A stretch of 64,000 nt of DNA, taken from Bacteroides bouchesdurhonensis. Its GTDB lineage: Bacteria; Bacteroidota; Bacteroidia; Bacteroidales; Bacteroidaceae. Both the position numbers and the translations under genes were made by a program. Positions 54,895 through 62,937 of the stretch are shown piece by piece; position 1 is the stretch's first letter, and every line of letters begins with the position of its first letter. The notes under the pieces are model-generated. The model saw nothing but the letters and a program-made list of their open reading frames with translations. It was not told the DNA's origin and did no database searches. The stretch covers positions 3,760,577 to 3,824,576 of the forward strand of contig NZ_LT707006.1 of NCBI RefSeq assembly GCF_900155865.1, read 5' to 3'.

Positions 54895-55104
54895 ATGCTT
54901 ATGAGAGAAATGAAACCTACATGCGACCCGAACGGGGTCTATTCCGTCAAACGTGTATGCGCCGAGCTGGGCATAAGCTACAAGACACTCCGGAAATACA
55001 GGGAAAGCGGCTATATCAAACCGCTGAATCCGGGCAATGTCTATCGGCCTAAGTATTCCGGACAATCCATCATTGATTGCTGGCATGTCCTATGCACCCT
55101 CTGA
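54895..55104 (+). CDS. DUF3853-like HTH protein
   Basis: 69 aa. YSVKRVCAELGISYKTLRKY and then KPLNPGNVYRPKY is a small excisionase-like HTH (DUF3853 type). Starts 37 nt after the ATPase gene. Two possible starts (54895 and 54901). Confidence 0.75.
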   Translation: MLMREMKPTCDPNGVYSVKRVCAELGISYKTLRKYRESGYIKPLNPGNVYRPKYSGQSIIDCWHVLCTL

Positions 55105-55162
55105 AACAACCGGCAGACTTGGACTCCCACCACACCAGTCCAAGTCTGTTTTCAGAAAAAAG

Positions 55163-55214
55163 ACACAAAGCGAAATTCTATCTTTGGTTTTCAGATAAGG
55201 ATTCCGCTTTGTGT
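55163..55214. promoter_or_regulatory. Inverted repeat enclosing a -7 box
   Basis: Arms ACACAAAGCG (55163-55172) and 55205-55214 are perfect complements. Between them lies TATCTTTG (55179-55186). A second small hairpin (about 55229-55251, one mismatch) follows. It could terminate either flanking gene or be a regulated promoter with no gene left on the plus strand. Confidence 0.4.
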
Positions 55215-55254
55215 CATCTATAAATAACCCGTGAGCAGACTCATGGGTCTTCAT

Positions 55255-56619
55255 CTAAAACAATCCCGTCATGTATGCAGGCAAACAGAAAATATCCTTG
55301 TCTTTTCTTACATCTTTTGTGTAGAGAAGATACCTTTGCAGGATTCTTGAAGAAAATTTCTCCTGGAAAACATCAAGCGACTTATGGGACTTGTATCCGG
55401 AGGACTTCACTTCAATAGGACATATCTTATCTTTGCGGGAAAGCAGGAAATCCACCTCATAGTTACGGACAGTCTTGTTTCCGTCTTCGTCCTTGACTAT
55501 TTCTTCCTGGAAAGTATAGTAGAATAATTCATTGCCGGCACTCTTGAGCATCTGGGCTATCGCATTTTCATATACATACCCCAGATCCACAGCAAGCTTA
55601 TCCGAAAGAAGTTTCTGGTATATCACATTTCCTGTATAATCGCGATCCATAAAAGCGAGTGTAACGAACAGTCCTGTATCGGCAAGGAACAACTTGAAAC
55701 AATCATAATCGGCATGAAGGGAAAAACCTACACTGGGGTCATTTGCATGATAGGAAAAGTTTACTGTCATCGAATCCGCCATATCCATCAGCAACTCACC
55801 CAGTCTGGAGGCAGTTGCATTCTCAATCACGCTTCCCACCTGATAACGCTTCGAATTTCGGGAGAGTTCTGCAGGTATTGAAGTAAACAAGCGTGAAGCA
55901 CGTCCTGTCGGGTCTATTTTACGGAAATCATCAATATAGAGTTCGAGAATATTACGCTTTACCGCATCTATGGCTGAAAAATCATTCGATTCCAAATAAG
56001 CATTTACGGCCTGCGGCATACCACCTATAAGCATGTAAAGACGAAAATTACGCATAAGGTCACGATTGACAGCATCACCCAATGATTTTAAGTTTTGGTA
56101 TGAGTATCTAATCAAATCGTAGGTTTGGGATTTATTGACAGCCCATAAAAACTCTTCGAAATCCAACGGGTACATAGAGATACGTGTTTCTTCACTCGGA
56201 ATCACGATTCCTTTCACATTCTTTTTAATGGAAAGAAGTGACCCTGTTTCAATATAGTCATACCTCCGGTCCTTAACCAAGTGCTTGATGGCTTGTCGGG
56301 CCGGTGGATACAGTTGCACTTCATCGAAAATGATAACCGATTTTCGTTCATGCAATGAAACATTGAATAGTGACTGAATCCGCAGAAAAAAGTAATCCAA
56401 ATCTGAAATATGGGAGAACAATTCTTTGACTGCTGCATCAGCTATTGAAAAATCGATGTTGATATAGGAGTCATACTCTCTACGGGCGAACTCCTCAGCA
56501 ATGGTTGATTTTCCGATTCGACGTGCACCTTTTATCAAAAGTGCAGTCTGTCCATCACTTTCCTGCTTCCATTGGAGCATTCTTTCATAAATTTTGCGTT
56601 TGAATATTTTTTCGGACAT
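55255..56619 (-). CDS. AAA ATPase with DUF4143 (AAA_14 + PD-(D/E)XK-like)
   Basis: 454 aa from the ATG at 56619; an 11-codon longer version would overlap the -7 box. Walker A is GARRIGKST and Walker B is SVIIFDEVQLYPPARQ. The C-terminal DUF4143 part has a nuclease-like pattern EVDFLLSRKDKICPIEVKSS (D...ExK). This family is common in gut Bacteroidales; function unknown. Unusual 33-bp repeats lie upstream. Confidence 0.88.
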   Translation of the reverse strand: MSEKIFKRKIYERMLQWKQESDGQTALLIKGARRIGKSTIAEEFARREYDSYINIDFSIADAAVKELFSHISDLDYFFLRIQSLFNVSLHERKSVIIFDEVQLYPPARQAIKHLVKDRRYDYIETGSLLSIKKNVKGIVIPSEETRISMYPLDFEEFLWAVNKSQTYDLIRYSYQNLKSLGDAVNRDLMRNFRLYMLIGGMPQAVNAYLESNDFSAIDAVKRNILELYIDDFRKIDPTGRASRLFTSIPAELSRNSKRYQVGSVIENATASRLGELLMDMADSMTVNFSYHANDPSVGFSLHADYDCFKLFLADTGLFVTLAFMDRDYTGNVIYQKLLSDKLAVDLGYVYENAIAQMLKSAGNELFYYTFQEEIVKDEDGNKTVRNYEVDFLLSRKDKICPIEVKSSGYKSHKSLDVFQEKFSSRILQRYLLYTKDVRKDKDIFCLPAYMTGLF

Positions 56620-56641
56620 ATACTGAGAGTTTATTTGATTA

Positions 56642-56649
56642 CAAAAATA
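56642..56649 (-). promoter_or_regulatory. -7 box of the DUF4143 ATPase gene
   Basis: On the minus strand it reads TATTTTTG. A TTTG inside the first 33-bp repeat lies 19 bases upstream, fitting a -33 element. Confidence 0.6.
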
Positions 56650-56659
56650 CACAATATAT

Positions 56660-56746
56660 CGAAATCAGCAAAATGTTTTCGGCGGTTTTTGTCGAAATCA
56701 GCAAAATGTTTTTAGCAGTTTTTGTCGGAATCAGCAAAATGTTTGG
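56660..56746. repeat. 33-bp tandem repeats (2.6 copies)
   Basis: Copies start at 56660, 56693 and 56726 (period 33). Each opens CGAAATCAGCAAAATGTTT (third copy CGGAATC) and continues into GGTTTTTGT-like sequence. They lie between the ATPase promoter and the SLOG gene stop. Confidence 0.85.
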
Positions 56747-56748
56747 CA

Positions 56749-57237
56749 TTAAAAGAGATTGACGACAGTCATCCCCCTCTTCCGAGCCTCACGGCAAGTA
56801 TAATAAGTCCCTCCTTTCTGTTTTCCGTCATAATAGGCAATCACATAGTTTGAATGCTGCAGCATGAAGTCATTTCGTCTGAGCAGACATCCTTTATAAT
56901 AGGTATCACTCAACACAATCACCTTGTCTGCCTTGACAAGTATATGGTCATATCGTTGCTGTTCTGCCAAGTCCCAACGGCTGCTTTGTCCTCTGAACGG
57001 CACAACAGCTATCAGTTGCAGATAAGGAAGGCGAGCTTTGAGGGAAAGAACTTCCTCCGCTGCGAGCATGTCGAAACCCAAAGCCATCCCACAGATACAT
57101 TGGTACTTTCCTTCCTTGTAAGCAAGAGAAACGGCCTTTCTGAGCCGTTCTCTCACCTTATCTTTCTGTTCGGGTGCAATATTCCGATGCCCTGTAAAGG
57201 CTATGGAAGCCTCCTTTATCGTAAATCTTTGTTTCAT
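56749..57237 (-). CDS. SLOG-family protein (DUF1273/YpsA-like)
   Basis: 162 aa. AFTGHRNI and CGMALGFDMLAAEEVL are the nucleotide-binding Rossmann motifs of the SLOG (LOG/DprA-like) superfamily, whose members bind NAD or nucleotide ligands. VIVLSDTYYKGCLLRRND and the closing REARKRGMTVVNLF match YpsA-type proteins. 4-nt overlap with the phosphoribosyltransferase gene. Confidence 0.83.
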   Translation of the reverse strand: MKQRFTIKEASIAFTGHRNIAPEQKDKVRERLRKAVSLAYKEGKYQCICGMALGFDMLAAEEVLSLKARLPYLQLIAVVPFRGQSSRWDLAEQQRYDHILVKADKVIVLSDTYYKGCLLRRNDFMLQHSNYVIAYYDGKQKGGTYYTCREARKRGMTVVNLF

Positions 57238-57803
57238 TGTCTGTTTACTTTATAGTGAGTTTTAGCCAGGAAGATGCCCCCGATAACATGTGCGCCCAAA
57301 TTCTCCAACTGGTCAGCATAGGTAGCCCATGTGATGCCGCGAGTGATAACATCATCAAATGTCACTACGGATTTTCCACTGAACCAATCTTCATCAAAAT
57401 CGATGATATGCACTTTGCGGATTTCCTTTTCTATCTTTCGGTTTTCATGAATGGCAAGCCGTACGCCGATTACCCTTACATGCTCATAGCCGTTGATAGC
57501 TCCGGTCAGTTCACAAACCCTTTCACAAAAAGCCTTGTAACGAAGTTCGTTCTTTGGACTTGTGGATGCCGGAACTTGAACGAAAACAATATTCCTGCAG
57601 GATTCACCGTATTGTTCCTGCATGTTTGCTGCGGTCATTTGCGCTACCGCTTCAAAGCTTCTTCCGTCTTTGAAATCGTACACCATCTGTCTGTCGGCAA
57701 TTTCCTTTTCACCGACGTTGCGAATACGCTTGGGAAAATACTTGCAGAACCATGTCTGAGGTTTTGCCAACTGCTTCTTGAGGTTATTGTCAATCTGTGC
57801 CAT
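57234..57803 (-). CDS. Phosphoribosyltransferase-family protein
   Basis: 189 aa from the Met at 57803 (MAQIDNN). The PRPP motif is VVTFDDVITRGITWATYAD, followed by LGAHVIGGIFLAKT. The upstream frame is open to 58064 (87 more codons) but reads as low-quality sequence, so I prefer the internal start. It resembles ComF/Pur operon-type PRTases. Coupled to the SLOG gene by an ATGA overlap; the pair may act on a nucleotide or NAD-like metabolite. Confidence 0.7.
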   Translation of the reverse strand: MAQIDNNLKKQLAKPQTWFCKYFPKRIRNVGEKEIADRQMVYDFKDGRSFEAVAQMTAANMQEQYGESCRNIVFVQVPASTSPKNELRYKAFCERVCELTGAINGYEHVRVIGVRLAIHENRKIEKEIRKVHIIDFDEDWFSGKSVVTFDDVITRGITWATYADQLENLGAHVIGGIFLAKTHYKVNRQ

Positions 57804-58247
57804 ACGCTCTGATTTTTTCCCTTCTGTTTTGCTGTTTTTCAGCTTGTCCGAAGGGATATTTTTTGCTTTTATCAGAGTGCTGGCAGCCCAATAAGGCAAA
57901 TTCAGGGCAGAAAATACGCTCAACTTGTTTGAGGAAGATTTTCTGCAAGGGATTTGACGTTTGGTGATGACAGCAATACCTTTGCAAAAAAATATCCTCG
58001 CAGGCAGAGATGATAAAATAGAACTGTCACCGTCTATACCAATCCTGTTTCTGAACTTATACATCCCATAAACAGAAATCGCAAGTCATTCCCATATAAA
58101 TCATTCAGGAAAGACCGAACTCACCTTGGCAACAAGTAATGAGTAATACAAAGTCTTTCAAAACATCACAATATCCCTCATTATCAAAGATTTTACCTAT
58201 TGCAAGAATGGACCTGCATGAGTAACTTTACACCCAAAAGAATACTT
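57804..58247. other. Intergenic, no gene accepted
   Basis: 444 bases between the phosphoribosyltransferase and a divergent HTH gene. Minus-strand frames are open (57804-58064) but lack coding character. Nothing else recognised. Confidence 0.5.
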
Positions 58248-58505
58248 ATGAACTATATACAGCAAATACAAACGATTGTGATACTCCCGGAAAAAAGATA
58301 TTCTGTGAAGGAAGCCTGTATCTTCCTCGGCATCCACCGGTGTACCATCTATGACTACATCAGACATGAGGAACGTCCGCTTCCTTTTATCCGGATCCAT
58401 ACCGATAAAAGAGGCATCGTATTTCAGGGAAGCGACTTGCTTGCCTATAAAGCGGCAGGTCTCCCCAAGAAAGGGCGCAAATTCAAAGACAGTACATCTC
58501 GGTAG
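58248..58505 (+). CDS. Small HTH DNA-binding protein (excisionase-like)
   Basis: 85 aa from the ATG at 58248. KRYSVKEACIFLGIHRCTIY then DYIRHEERPLPFIRI is an HTH_17-type domain; the tail is basic. Its neighbour on the right is convergent. Confidence 0.8.
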   Translation: MNYIQQIQTIVILPEKRYSVKEACIFLGIHRCTIYDYIRHEERPLPFIRIHTDKRGIVFQGSDLLAYKAAGLPKKGRKFKDSTSR

Positions 58506-58539
58506 AAGGCTGTCTTTGAATAGTAGCAGGATGTGGGGG

Positions 58540-58917
58540 TCAGTTCCATTGGTTCCAGGGCAAGCCTATCAGCAATGACTTTCCGTCAGCTTCCCTCAGT
58601 TCGCAAGCCAGCAGCCACGCATCAGTCCGGATGGCATCCATGTCGTTTACCGCCTGCTGATACCGGGAAGGAGCCATAGCACCTGACTGAATCATCCATT
58701 CCCCGGCACAAGTCTCAGGATCAATGGCATCCACAAAGGATTCAATCTCCTTGATAAGGTTCTCCAACTTTCTATCTTTCATTTCAGCGGTGAAGGAAAA
58801 CGGAACACCGCTCAAGGTTTTCCGATGGAAGTCAAAGAAAAGACTGCCATCTACATACTTTACAGAAACAGTCCAGCCAAGCAAGGCTGCAATGCTGAAT
58901 ACATTTTTATTTCTCAT
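58540..58917 (-). CDS. Element-borne hypothetical protein
   Basis: 125 aa from the Met at 58917. A short beta region (WTVSVKYVDGSLFFDFHRKT) precedes a helical part (LENLIKEIESFVDAIDPETC). I do not recognise a named family. First in a run of small minus-strand genes with similar base composition. Confidence 0.6.
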   Translation of the reverse strand: MRNKNVFSIAALLGWTVSVKYVDGSLFFDFHRKTLSGVPFSFTAEMKDRKLENLIKEIESFVDAIDPETCAGEWMIQSGAMAPSRYQQAVNDMDAIRTDAWLLACELREADGKSLLIGLPWNQWN

Positions 58918-58994
58918 AAGACATAAAGCTACATACAGACCTGCCAAGTCCGTGATGGATATGGCAGGTCACTTTCTTGTTACAAATCATACGT

Positions 58995-59345
58995 TCAATA
59001 ACCCATTCTTGCAAGGAACTCCTGCAAACGGCTGTCACGCAACTTTTTCAGTGGCACCGGATGGAAGTTTTCCTGCTGCCTTACTTGCAGCTTGCCGAAG
59101 CCTTGTTTGGTCAAATCCAACTCAATGTCCGAAAGTTCATTCAAGGAAATGTAGCCGTACTCGTCCTCCATCAGTCCGATGACGATACCGAAGAGGATAG
59201 TGTCGTTTCCTTCTTTTTCACCTTCAAGAATGAACCACCGCACACCACCGAGCGCAAAGATGGCACGGCAAATAGCGTCCTTTCCCTTGCCGTCCTGAGA
59301 ATAGAGAGGAAAGCCTTTCAAGGCTTCCTCCAACTGCGTTGTCAT
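58995..59345 (-). CDS. DUF2958 protein
   Basis: 116 aa from the Met at 59345. FPLYSQDGKGKDAICRAIFA, TILFGIVIGLMEDEYGYISL and IELDLTKQGF match DUF2958, small proteins of plasmids and integrative elements. Function unknown. Confidence 0.82.
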   Translation of the reverse strand: MTTQLEEALKGFPLYSQDGKGKDAICRAIFALGGVRWFILEGEKEGNDTILFGIVIGLMEDEYGYISLNELSDIELDLTKQGFGKLQVRQQENFHPVPLKKLRDSRLQEFLARMGY

Positions 59346-59358
59346 AAGTCTGCACATA

Positions 59359-59526
59359 TCAATCCAAAATTATTTCGTCTTTATAAACATCTATTTCTGC
59401 ACCACTGCTGAACTGAACCACAAAACCATGTTCAGAGAGGGCTACGATAGTTCCTCGGTGGTAGCCTCGCCAAGGGGTTATCAACTCGCATTGTCTGCCA
59501 TATTCGGGAAAATCATATTCATCCAT
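59359..59526 (-). CDS. Small hypothetical protein
   Basis: 55 aa (MDEYDFPEYGRQCELI...). WRGYHRGTIVALSEHGFVVQ looks like a small SH3-like beta barrel. Start at 59526 avoids a 29-base overlap with the next gene. Confidence 0.6.
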   Translation of the reverse strand: MDEYDFPEYGRQCELITPWRGYHRGTIVALSEHGFVVQFSSGAEIDVYKDEIILD

Positions 59527-59533
59527 AGTCCTG

Positions 59534-59848
59534 TCATTTAGAGGTTGGAAATTCGGGGTCAAAAATCAAGTCACACTCAATGAGCCGTTGATAGGCTTCT
59601 GCAGAAAGCCGTGATGCCCACTCATTGCGGTCATCGTATCTTCCCTGCTGATAGTTGTGTGCCAGCTGCTTCATGAAGCCGAGGAACACCTTGAACATCT
59701 GCTGTTGCAGGTAGCGGTGAGCTTTGGTCAGTTCCCTGCCAGTCTGGTCAGGTGAACACATACTGCCATTTACAAAGTTGGCGAACTCTTGTGCAAAAGC
59801 CTTGTCACGTTCGGAGATGGTAGCTCCGGATAATTCGGGATAATCCAT
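59534..59848 (-). CDS. Hypothetical element protein
   Basis: 104 aa, largely helical (AFAQEFANFVNG, YLQQQMFKVFLGFMKQLAHN). No named family recognised. It is first in the small-gene cluster; the non-coding structured zone begins just upstream of it. Confidence 0.6.
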   Translation of the reverse strand: MDYPELSGATISERDKAFAQEFANFVNGSMCSPDQTGRELTKAHRYLQQQMFKVFLGFMKQLAHNYQQGRYDDRNEWASRLSAEAYQRLIECDLIFDPEFPTSK

Positions 59849-59907
59849 AGTTAAAACAATTTAGATGGTTGCGATTCCGATTCTTCTCCCTCTTGTGAAG
59901 CCCTTTA

Positions 59908-60130
59908 GAGCTTCTTGGTCGGGAAAACCGTTTTTTCGTGCAGTTCCTCACTGCGGACAACAGGGAGAAAAAGGCAAGTGTGAGGTCCGAGGACTTTACG
60001 GAATACCCAATTTGGCACAAATTGCGGAAGGCTGCCGGAAAGTCCTCAGTCCGAAAGCGTCAGCGGCACTTGACGTTTCTCCCGTCCGCAGTACCTTTGC
60101 ACGTATAAAACGAGTTGGACCAAGAAGCTC
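59908..60130. ncRNA. Long nested hairpin, putative structured RNA or DNA element
   Basis: Six perfectly complementary segment pairs nest inside each other: 59908-59920/60118-60130 (13 bp), 59951-59958/60084-60091, 59963-59970/60076-60083, 59975-59980/60067-60072, 59989-59997/60039-60047 and 60008-60013/60019-60024. No protein family fits either strand. A TACCTTTG -7 box (60092-60099) lies within it and points right. RNA, oriT/replication hairpin or cruciform all fit. Confidence 0.6.
60092..60099 (+). promoter_or_regulatory. -7 box pointing into the structured repeats
   Basis: TACCTTTG matches TAnnTTTG; no ORF follows in the next kilobase on the plus strand, so it may drive a non-coding RNA. 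Confidence 0.4.
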
Positions 60131-60275
60131 CAACGGTTTTCAAGACTTTCCCGACTAGGATTCCAAGGGAAAGAATTAGTTCTAACAGGTCATCTCAAAT
60201 ATATTCCTCAGAAAGTCCGCGTAACCCAGTATTCTGACCATCTTGAAGATGAGCTACCCGAAAACCGTTGCCGTT

Positions 60276-60998
60276 GTGAGAACCTACAAAGTGAAGCGAA
60301 GTGGAGCCTTGCAGGTTCTCTCTATGGCAACGGATTGGAGTTCCATTCGCAGCCAAAGCCACTCAGCCGAGCTTTGCTTGGTGTTGAAGACACGGAGCAA
60401 ACCAGATGGCACATTCATTCCCAAAAAGGTCGTCACTTCCGGCATCGCATGAAATACGAATAGTCGGAAGTGGTGACCAACATCTGTGAGCTAACTGCAT
60501 AAACCATTCGATGGCTCTACTTCCGCAAGCGTCAGCCTGCGTTCGGTAGAGCCATCGAGCAAGTCATCATTGGTAGATATGTTTTCCAACCTCATTGACA
60601 CTGTGAGAAACAGCAGAGTGGAGCGAAGTGAAACCCTGCTGCTTCTCTCTGTGGCAATGGACTGAAACTTCCATTTGTAGCAAAAGCCTATCAGCCGGGC
60701 TTTGCTTGATGTCGAAGACACGGAGCAAACCGGATGGCACATCTCCCAAAAGGTCGTCACTTCCGGCATCGCATGAAATACGAAAAGTCGAAGTGGTGAC
60801 CAACATCTGTGAGCTAACTGTATAAACCATTCGATGGCTCTACTTCTGCAAGCGTCAGCCTGCGTTCGGTAGAACCATCGAGCAAGTTATCATTTATAGA
60901 TATGTTTTCCAACCTCATTGACACTGTGAGAAACAACTGAGTGGAGCGAAGTGAAACCCTGTTGCTTCTCTCTGTGGCAATGGAATGAAACATGCAAA
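60276..60998. repeat. Tandem ~325-bp structured repeats (about 2.2 copies)
   Basis: GTGAGAA marks the unit at 60276, 60603 and 60926 (periods 327 and 323). Each unit has three stem-loops: GAGAAC/A...TTCTC (60278-60287/60311-60320; 60605-60616/60636-60647; 60928-60937/60961-60970), a GGTCGTCACTTC...GAAGTGGTGACC hairpin, and CGATGGCTCTAC...GTAGAGCCATCG (60509-60520/60546-60557; repeated 60832-60843/60869-60880). Loops and arms vary together between copies. ORFs inside are on both strands and not conserved. Confidence 0.75.
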
Positions 60999-61078
60999 AA
61001 AACGACAAACCTACCATGCTATGCTCCAGCCTGCATCAGGTAAGATTTCCGTTTAATAATCAATAGATTTCTGTAATT

Positions 61079-62113
61079 TCAAAAATATGTTTTTACAGCA
61101 AACAGGAACTGATCAATGAAAATCTGTTTGAATGCTGCAATATTGTTCTGTTCATAGAACATCAGCATTGCTTTTTTATAGTCAATTGAATCTACACTGC
61201 GGAATGAGATAGGACAATAGCCGTAGGCAATCAAAATTCCATTGCTTATGATGCGTGCCGTGCGTTTGTTGCCGTCAGAAAATGCCTGTATATAGGAAAG
61301 GAGCACAAGAGCCAACAAAGCCTTTTCAAACACTTCATTCTTGCCGTTAATAAGCTGACAACTGTCTTCAAGGGCTTCCCTGATTTGAAATTCATTATCA
61401 AGCGGTTGATAATTTGTTCCGGTTATACCGACACGCCTAAGACGGATATGGCGTTCGACACCCAGCTCCTTAACAAGCAGCGCATGGATTTCCTCTATAC
61501 GAGTTAACGATATTTCTTTCAGATAATCCGGTACATCAAGGATAAAGTCAAGAGCATCCTTATGGTTAAGCAGCATCACAGCTTCCTCTTTGGTCTTTCC
61601 GTTAGCGGTCTGTTTCTCTTTCAACAGACGTTCCGTTTCAAGTAATGAATAAGTATTACCTTCGATTTGTGAGGATTTCCATGACAGGTCTATACCCAAC
61701 CTTTCCATCTCCTTACGATATTCAATATCCGTCATTTCCGAAAGGTGCAAACGAAATTTTGACTGTGCTTCATGCAACAACGCCAGCTCATCGTCTGTAA
61801 ACAAACGTACATTCGGCAATATGTCACGTATCAGGTCAAAGTTAAAACTTTCCTGGACCGTGCGTTCATCAATATCCTTGTCAAAATAAGTATCAAGACT
61901 GAGTGGCATGGTCACATGAGCTTGAGGAGTGAGTTTGTATTTGGTAGCCGGTCCTTTACCGACCACCTCGATATACCCTTTTTCCACACAGTCTGCAATG
62001 ACACGCTTTAAGGTACGTTCGCTTATCTCTGTAGTGACAGCATGTCCTATCTCCATACGTTTTGAAAGCGGATGATAGTGCAAATATTGTAATATTTCAG
62101 TTTCTGTTGTCAT
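61079..62113 (-). CDS. Fic-domain protein with winged-helix N-terminus, motif His replaced by Gln
   Basis: 344 aa from the ATG at 62113; a longer start at 62137 overlaps the -7 box. Residues 1-65 form a winged helix (SERTLKRVIADCVEKGYIEV). The inhibitory helix motif SSQIEGN is at 147-153 (Glu151). The Fic core usually reads HxFxDGN(K/G)R; here it is IQAFSDGNKRTAR, so the catalytic His position is Gln276 (codon CAG, plus-strand 61286-61288). Active Fic enzymes AMPylate proteins; this copy may be inactive or have changed chemistry. Confidence 0.87.
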   Translation of the reverse strand: MTTETEILQYLHYHPLSKRMEIGHAVTTEISERTLKRVIADCVEKGYIEVVGKGPATKYKLTPQAHVTMPLSLDTYFDKDIDERTVQESFNFDLIRDILPNVRLFTDDELALLHEAQSKFRLHLSEMTDIEYRKEMERLGIDLSWKSSQIEGNTYSLLETERLLKEKQTANGKTKEEAVMLLNHKDALDFILDVPDYLKEISLTRIEEIHALLVKELGVERHIRLRRVGITGTNYQPLDNEFQIREALEDSCQLINGKNEVFEKALLALVLLSYIQAFSDGNKRTARIISNGILIAYGYCPISFRSVDSIDYKKAMLMFYEQNNIAAFKQIFIDQFLFAVKTYF

Positions 62114-62126
62114 ATCTAAAATTCTT

Positions 62127-62213
62127 AATCGGGACAAATATACTGCTTTCTCGTAGAAAATCGGGTCAAATTGGCCTGTTTTATGTCTTTAAAATCATAG
62201 TTTTGTCCCGATT
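62127..62213 (-). promoter_or_regulatory. Candidate Fic promoter with repeated operator
   Basis: The minus-strand -7 box TATATTTG (62135-62142) lies within the first of three copies of AATCGGG(A/T)CAAA: direct at about 62127 and 62158, inverted at 62202-62213. The winged helix of the Fic protein is a plausible ligand. Confidence 0.45.
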
Positions 62214-62386
62214 CAAATTTAAATTAAAATCATCAGCACAAGAATGCAAATGAACAAACGATAGAAAAATATCAGCTTGAATGAGATGCTGCAGATGGAA
62301 TATTTATAGACCTCAATTCCCAAATAACGTAGCAGTCCTGTTATTGCTGTCTGGCGCTTGCAATGACAGAACTACAGCAGAAGTTT
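62138..62386. other. Intergenic region left of the partition genes
   Basis: 249 bases holding the Fic promoter and operator-like repeats. From about 62215 to 62386 I see no gene or structure. Confidence 0.5.
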
Positions 62387-62860
62387 CTACTTCCTCTTTG
62401 GCAGGCGGATTTTTCGGTTGTCTGTTTCCCATTTATCCACATAGTTGTTCAGAGCTTCAGAAATAACGTCCTTCAATAAGGCACCTTCCACAAGAGAAAT
62501 GTACTTCACCTTTTGAAGTAAATCCGGATCTACGATAAAGGTGGCTCGAATTTCATGGGGCTTCTTGCCACTTTTGGCTGTTTCGCCTTTCTTGGGGCGA
62601 CCCACATTCTCCCTGCGTTTGGCTTCCAGTTTGGACTTCATTTTATCGGTAGCTTCCATTTCGGTTGCTTCTTTCTTCGAAGATGCTTTTGCAGGTGCTG
62701 CCTTCGGACTATCCATCTTATCCGTTTGAGCAGCCGGCTGTTTCGCTTGTTCTGCTGCTTGCTCAACAGCCTGTTCCTTAGGCTGTTCCTGTACCGGGTC
62801 AGATGGAATGGCTTCACCCATGAAGCCATCCATCAATAAGGATAAATTCTTCTTACTCAT
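62387..62860 (-). CDS. Partition-partner-like protein (ParB-type position, RHH-like C-terminus)
   Basis: 157 aa. A long Ala/Gln/Lys/Glu-rich disordered N-terminal half (20-100) precedes a compact C-terminal domain HEIRATFIVDPDLLQKVKYI and KDVISEALNNYVDKWETDN, ribbon-helix-helix-like. It lies 77 nt downstream of parA, the place of the DNA-binding partner in partition operons. No ParB nuclease motif. Similar Bacteroides proteins are called conjugative-transposon TraB-like; function is inferred. Confidence 0.65.
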   Translation of the reverse strand: MSKKNLSLLMDGFMGEAIPSDPVQEQPKEQAVEQAAEQAKQPAAQTDKMDSPKAAPAKASSKKEATEMEATDKMKSKLEAKRRENVGRPKKGETAKSGKKPHEIRATFIVDPDLLQKVKYISLVEGALLKDVISEALNNYVDKWETDNRKIRLPKRK

Positions 62861-62937
62861 ATTGTTTACTTTATTACTTGTTTACTTGCTGATTAACTTA
62901 CTATGTTACCAATAACCTTTGTGATTAGTAATATAGT

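Noticed and set aside
60491..61017. Several ORFs inside the ~325-bp repeats
   Set aside because: Present on both strands and not conserved between repeat copies; the conserved feature is stem-loop structure.
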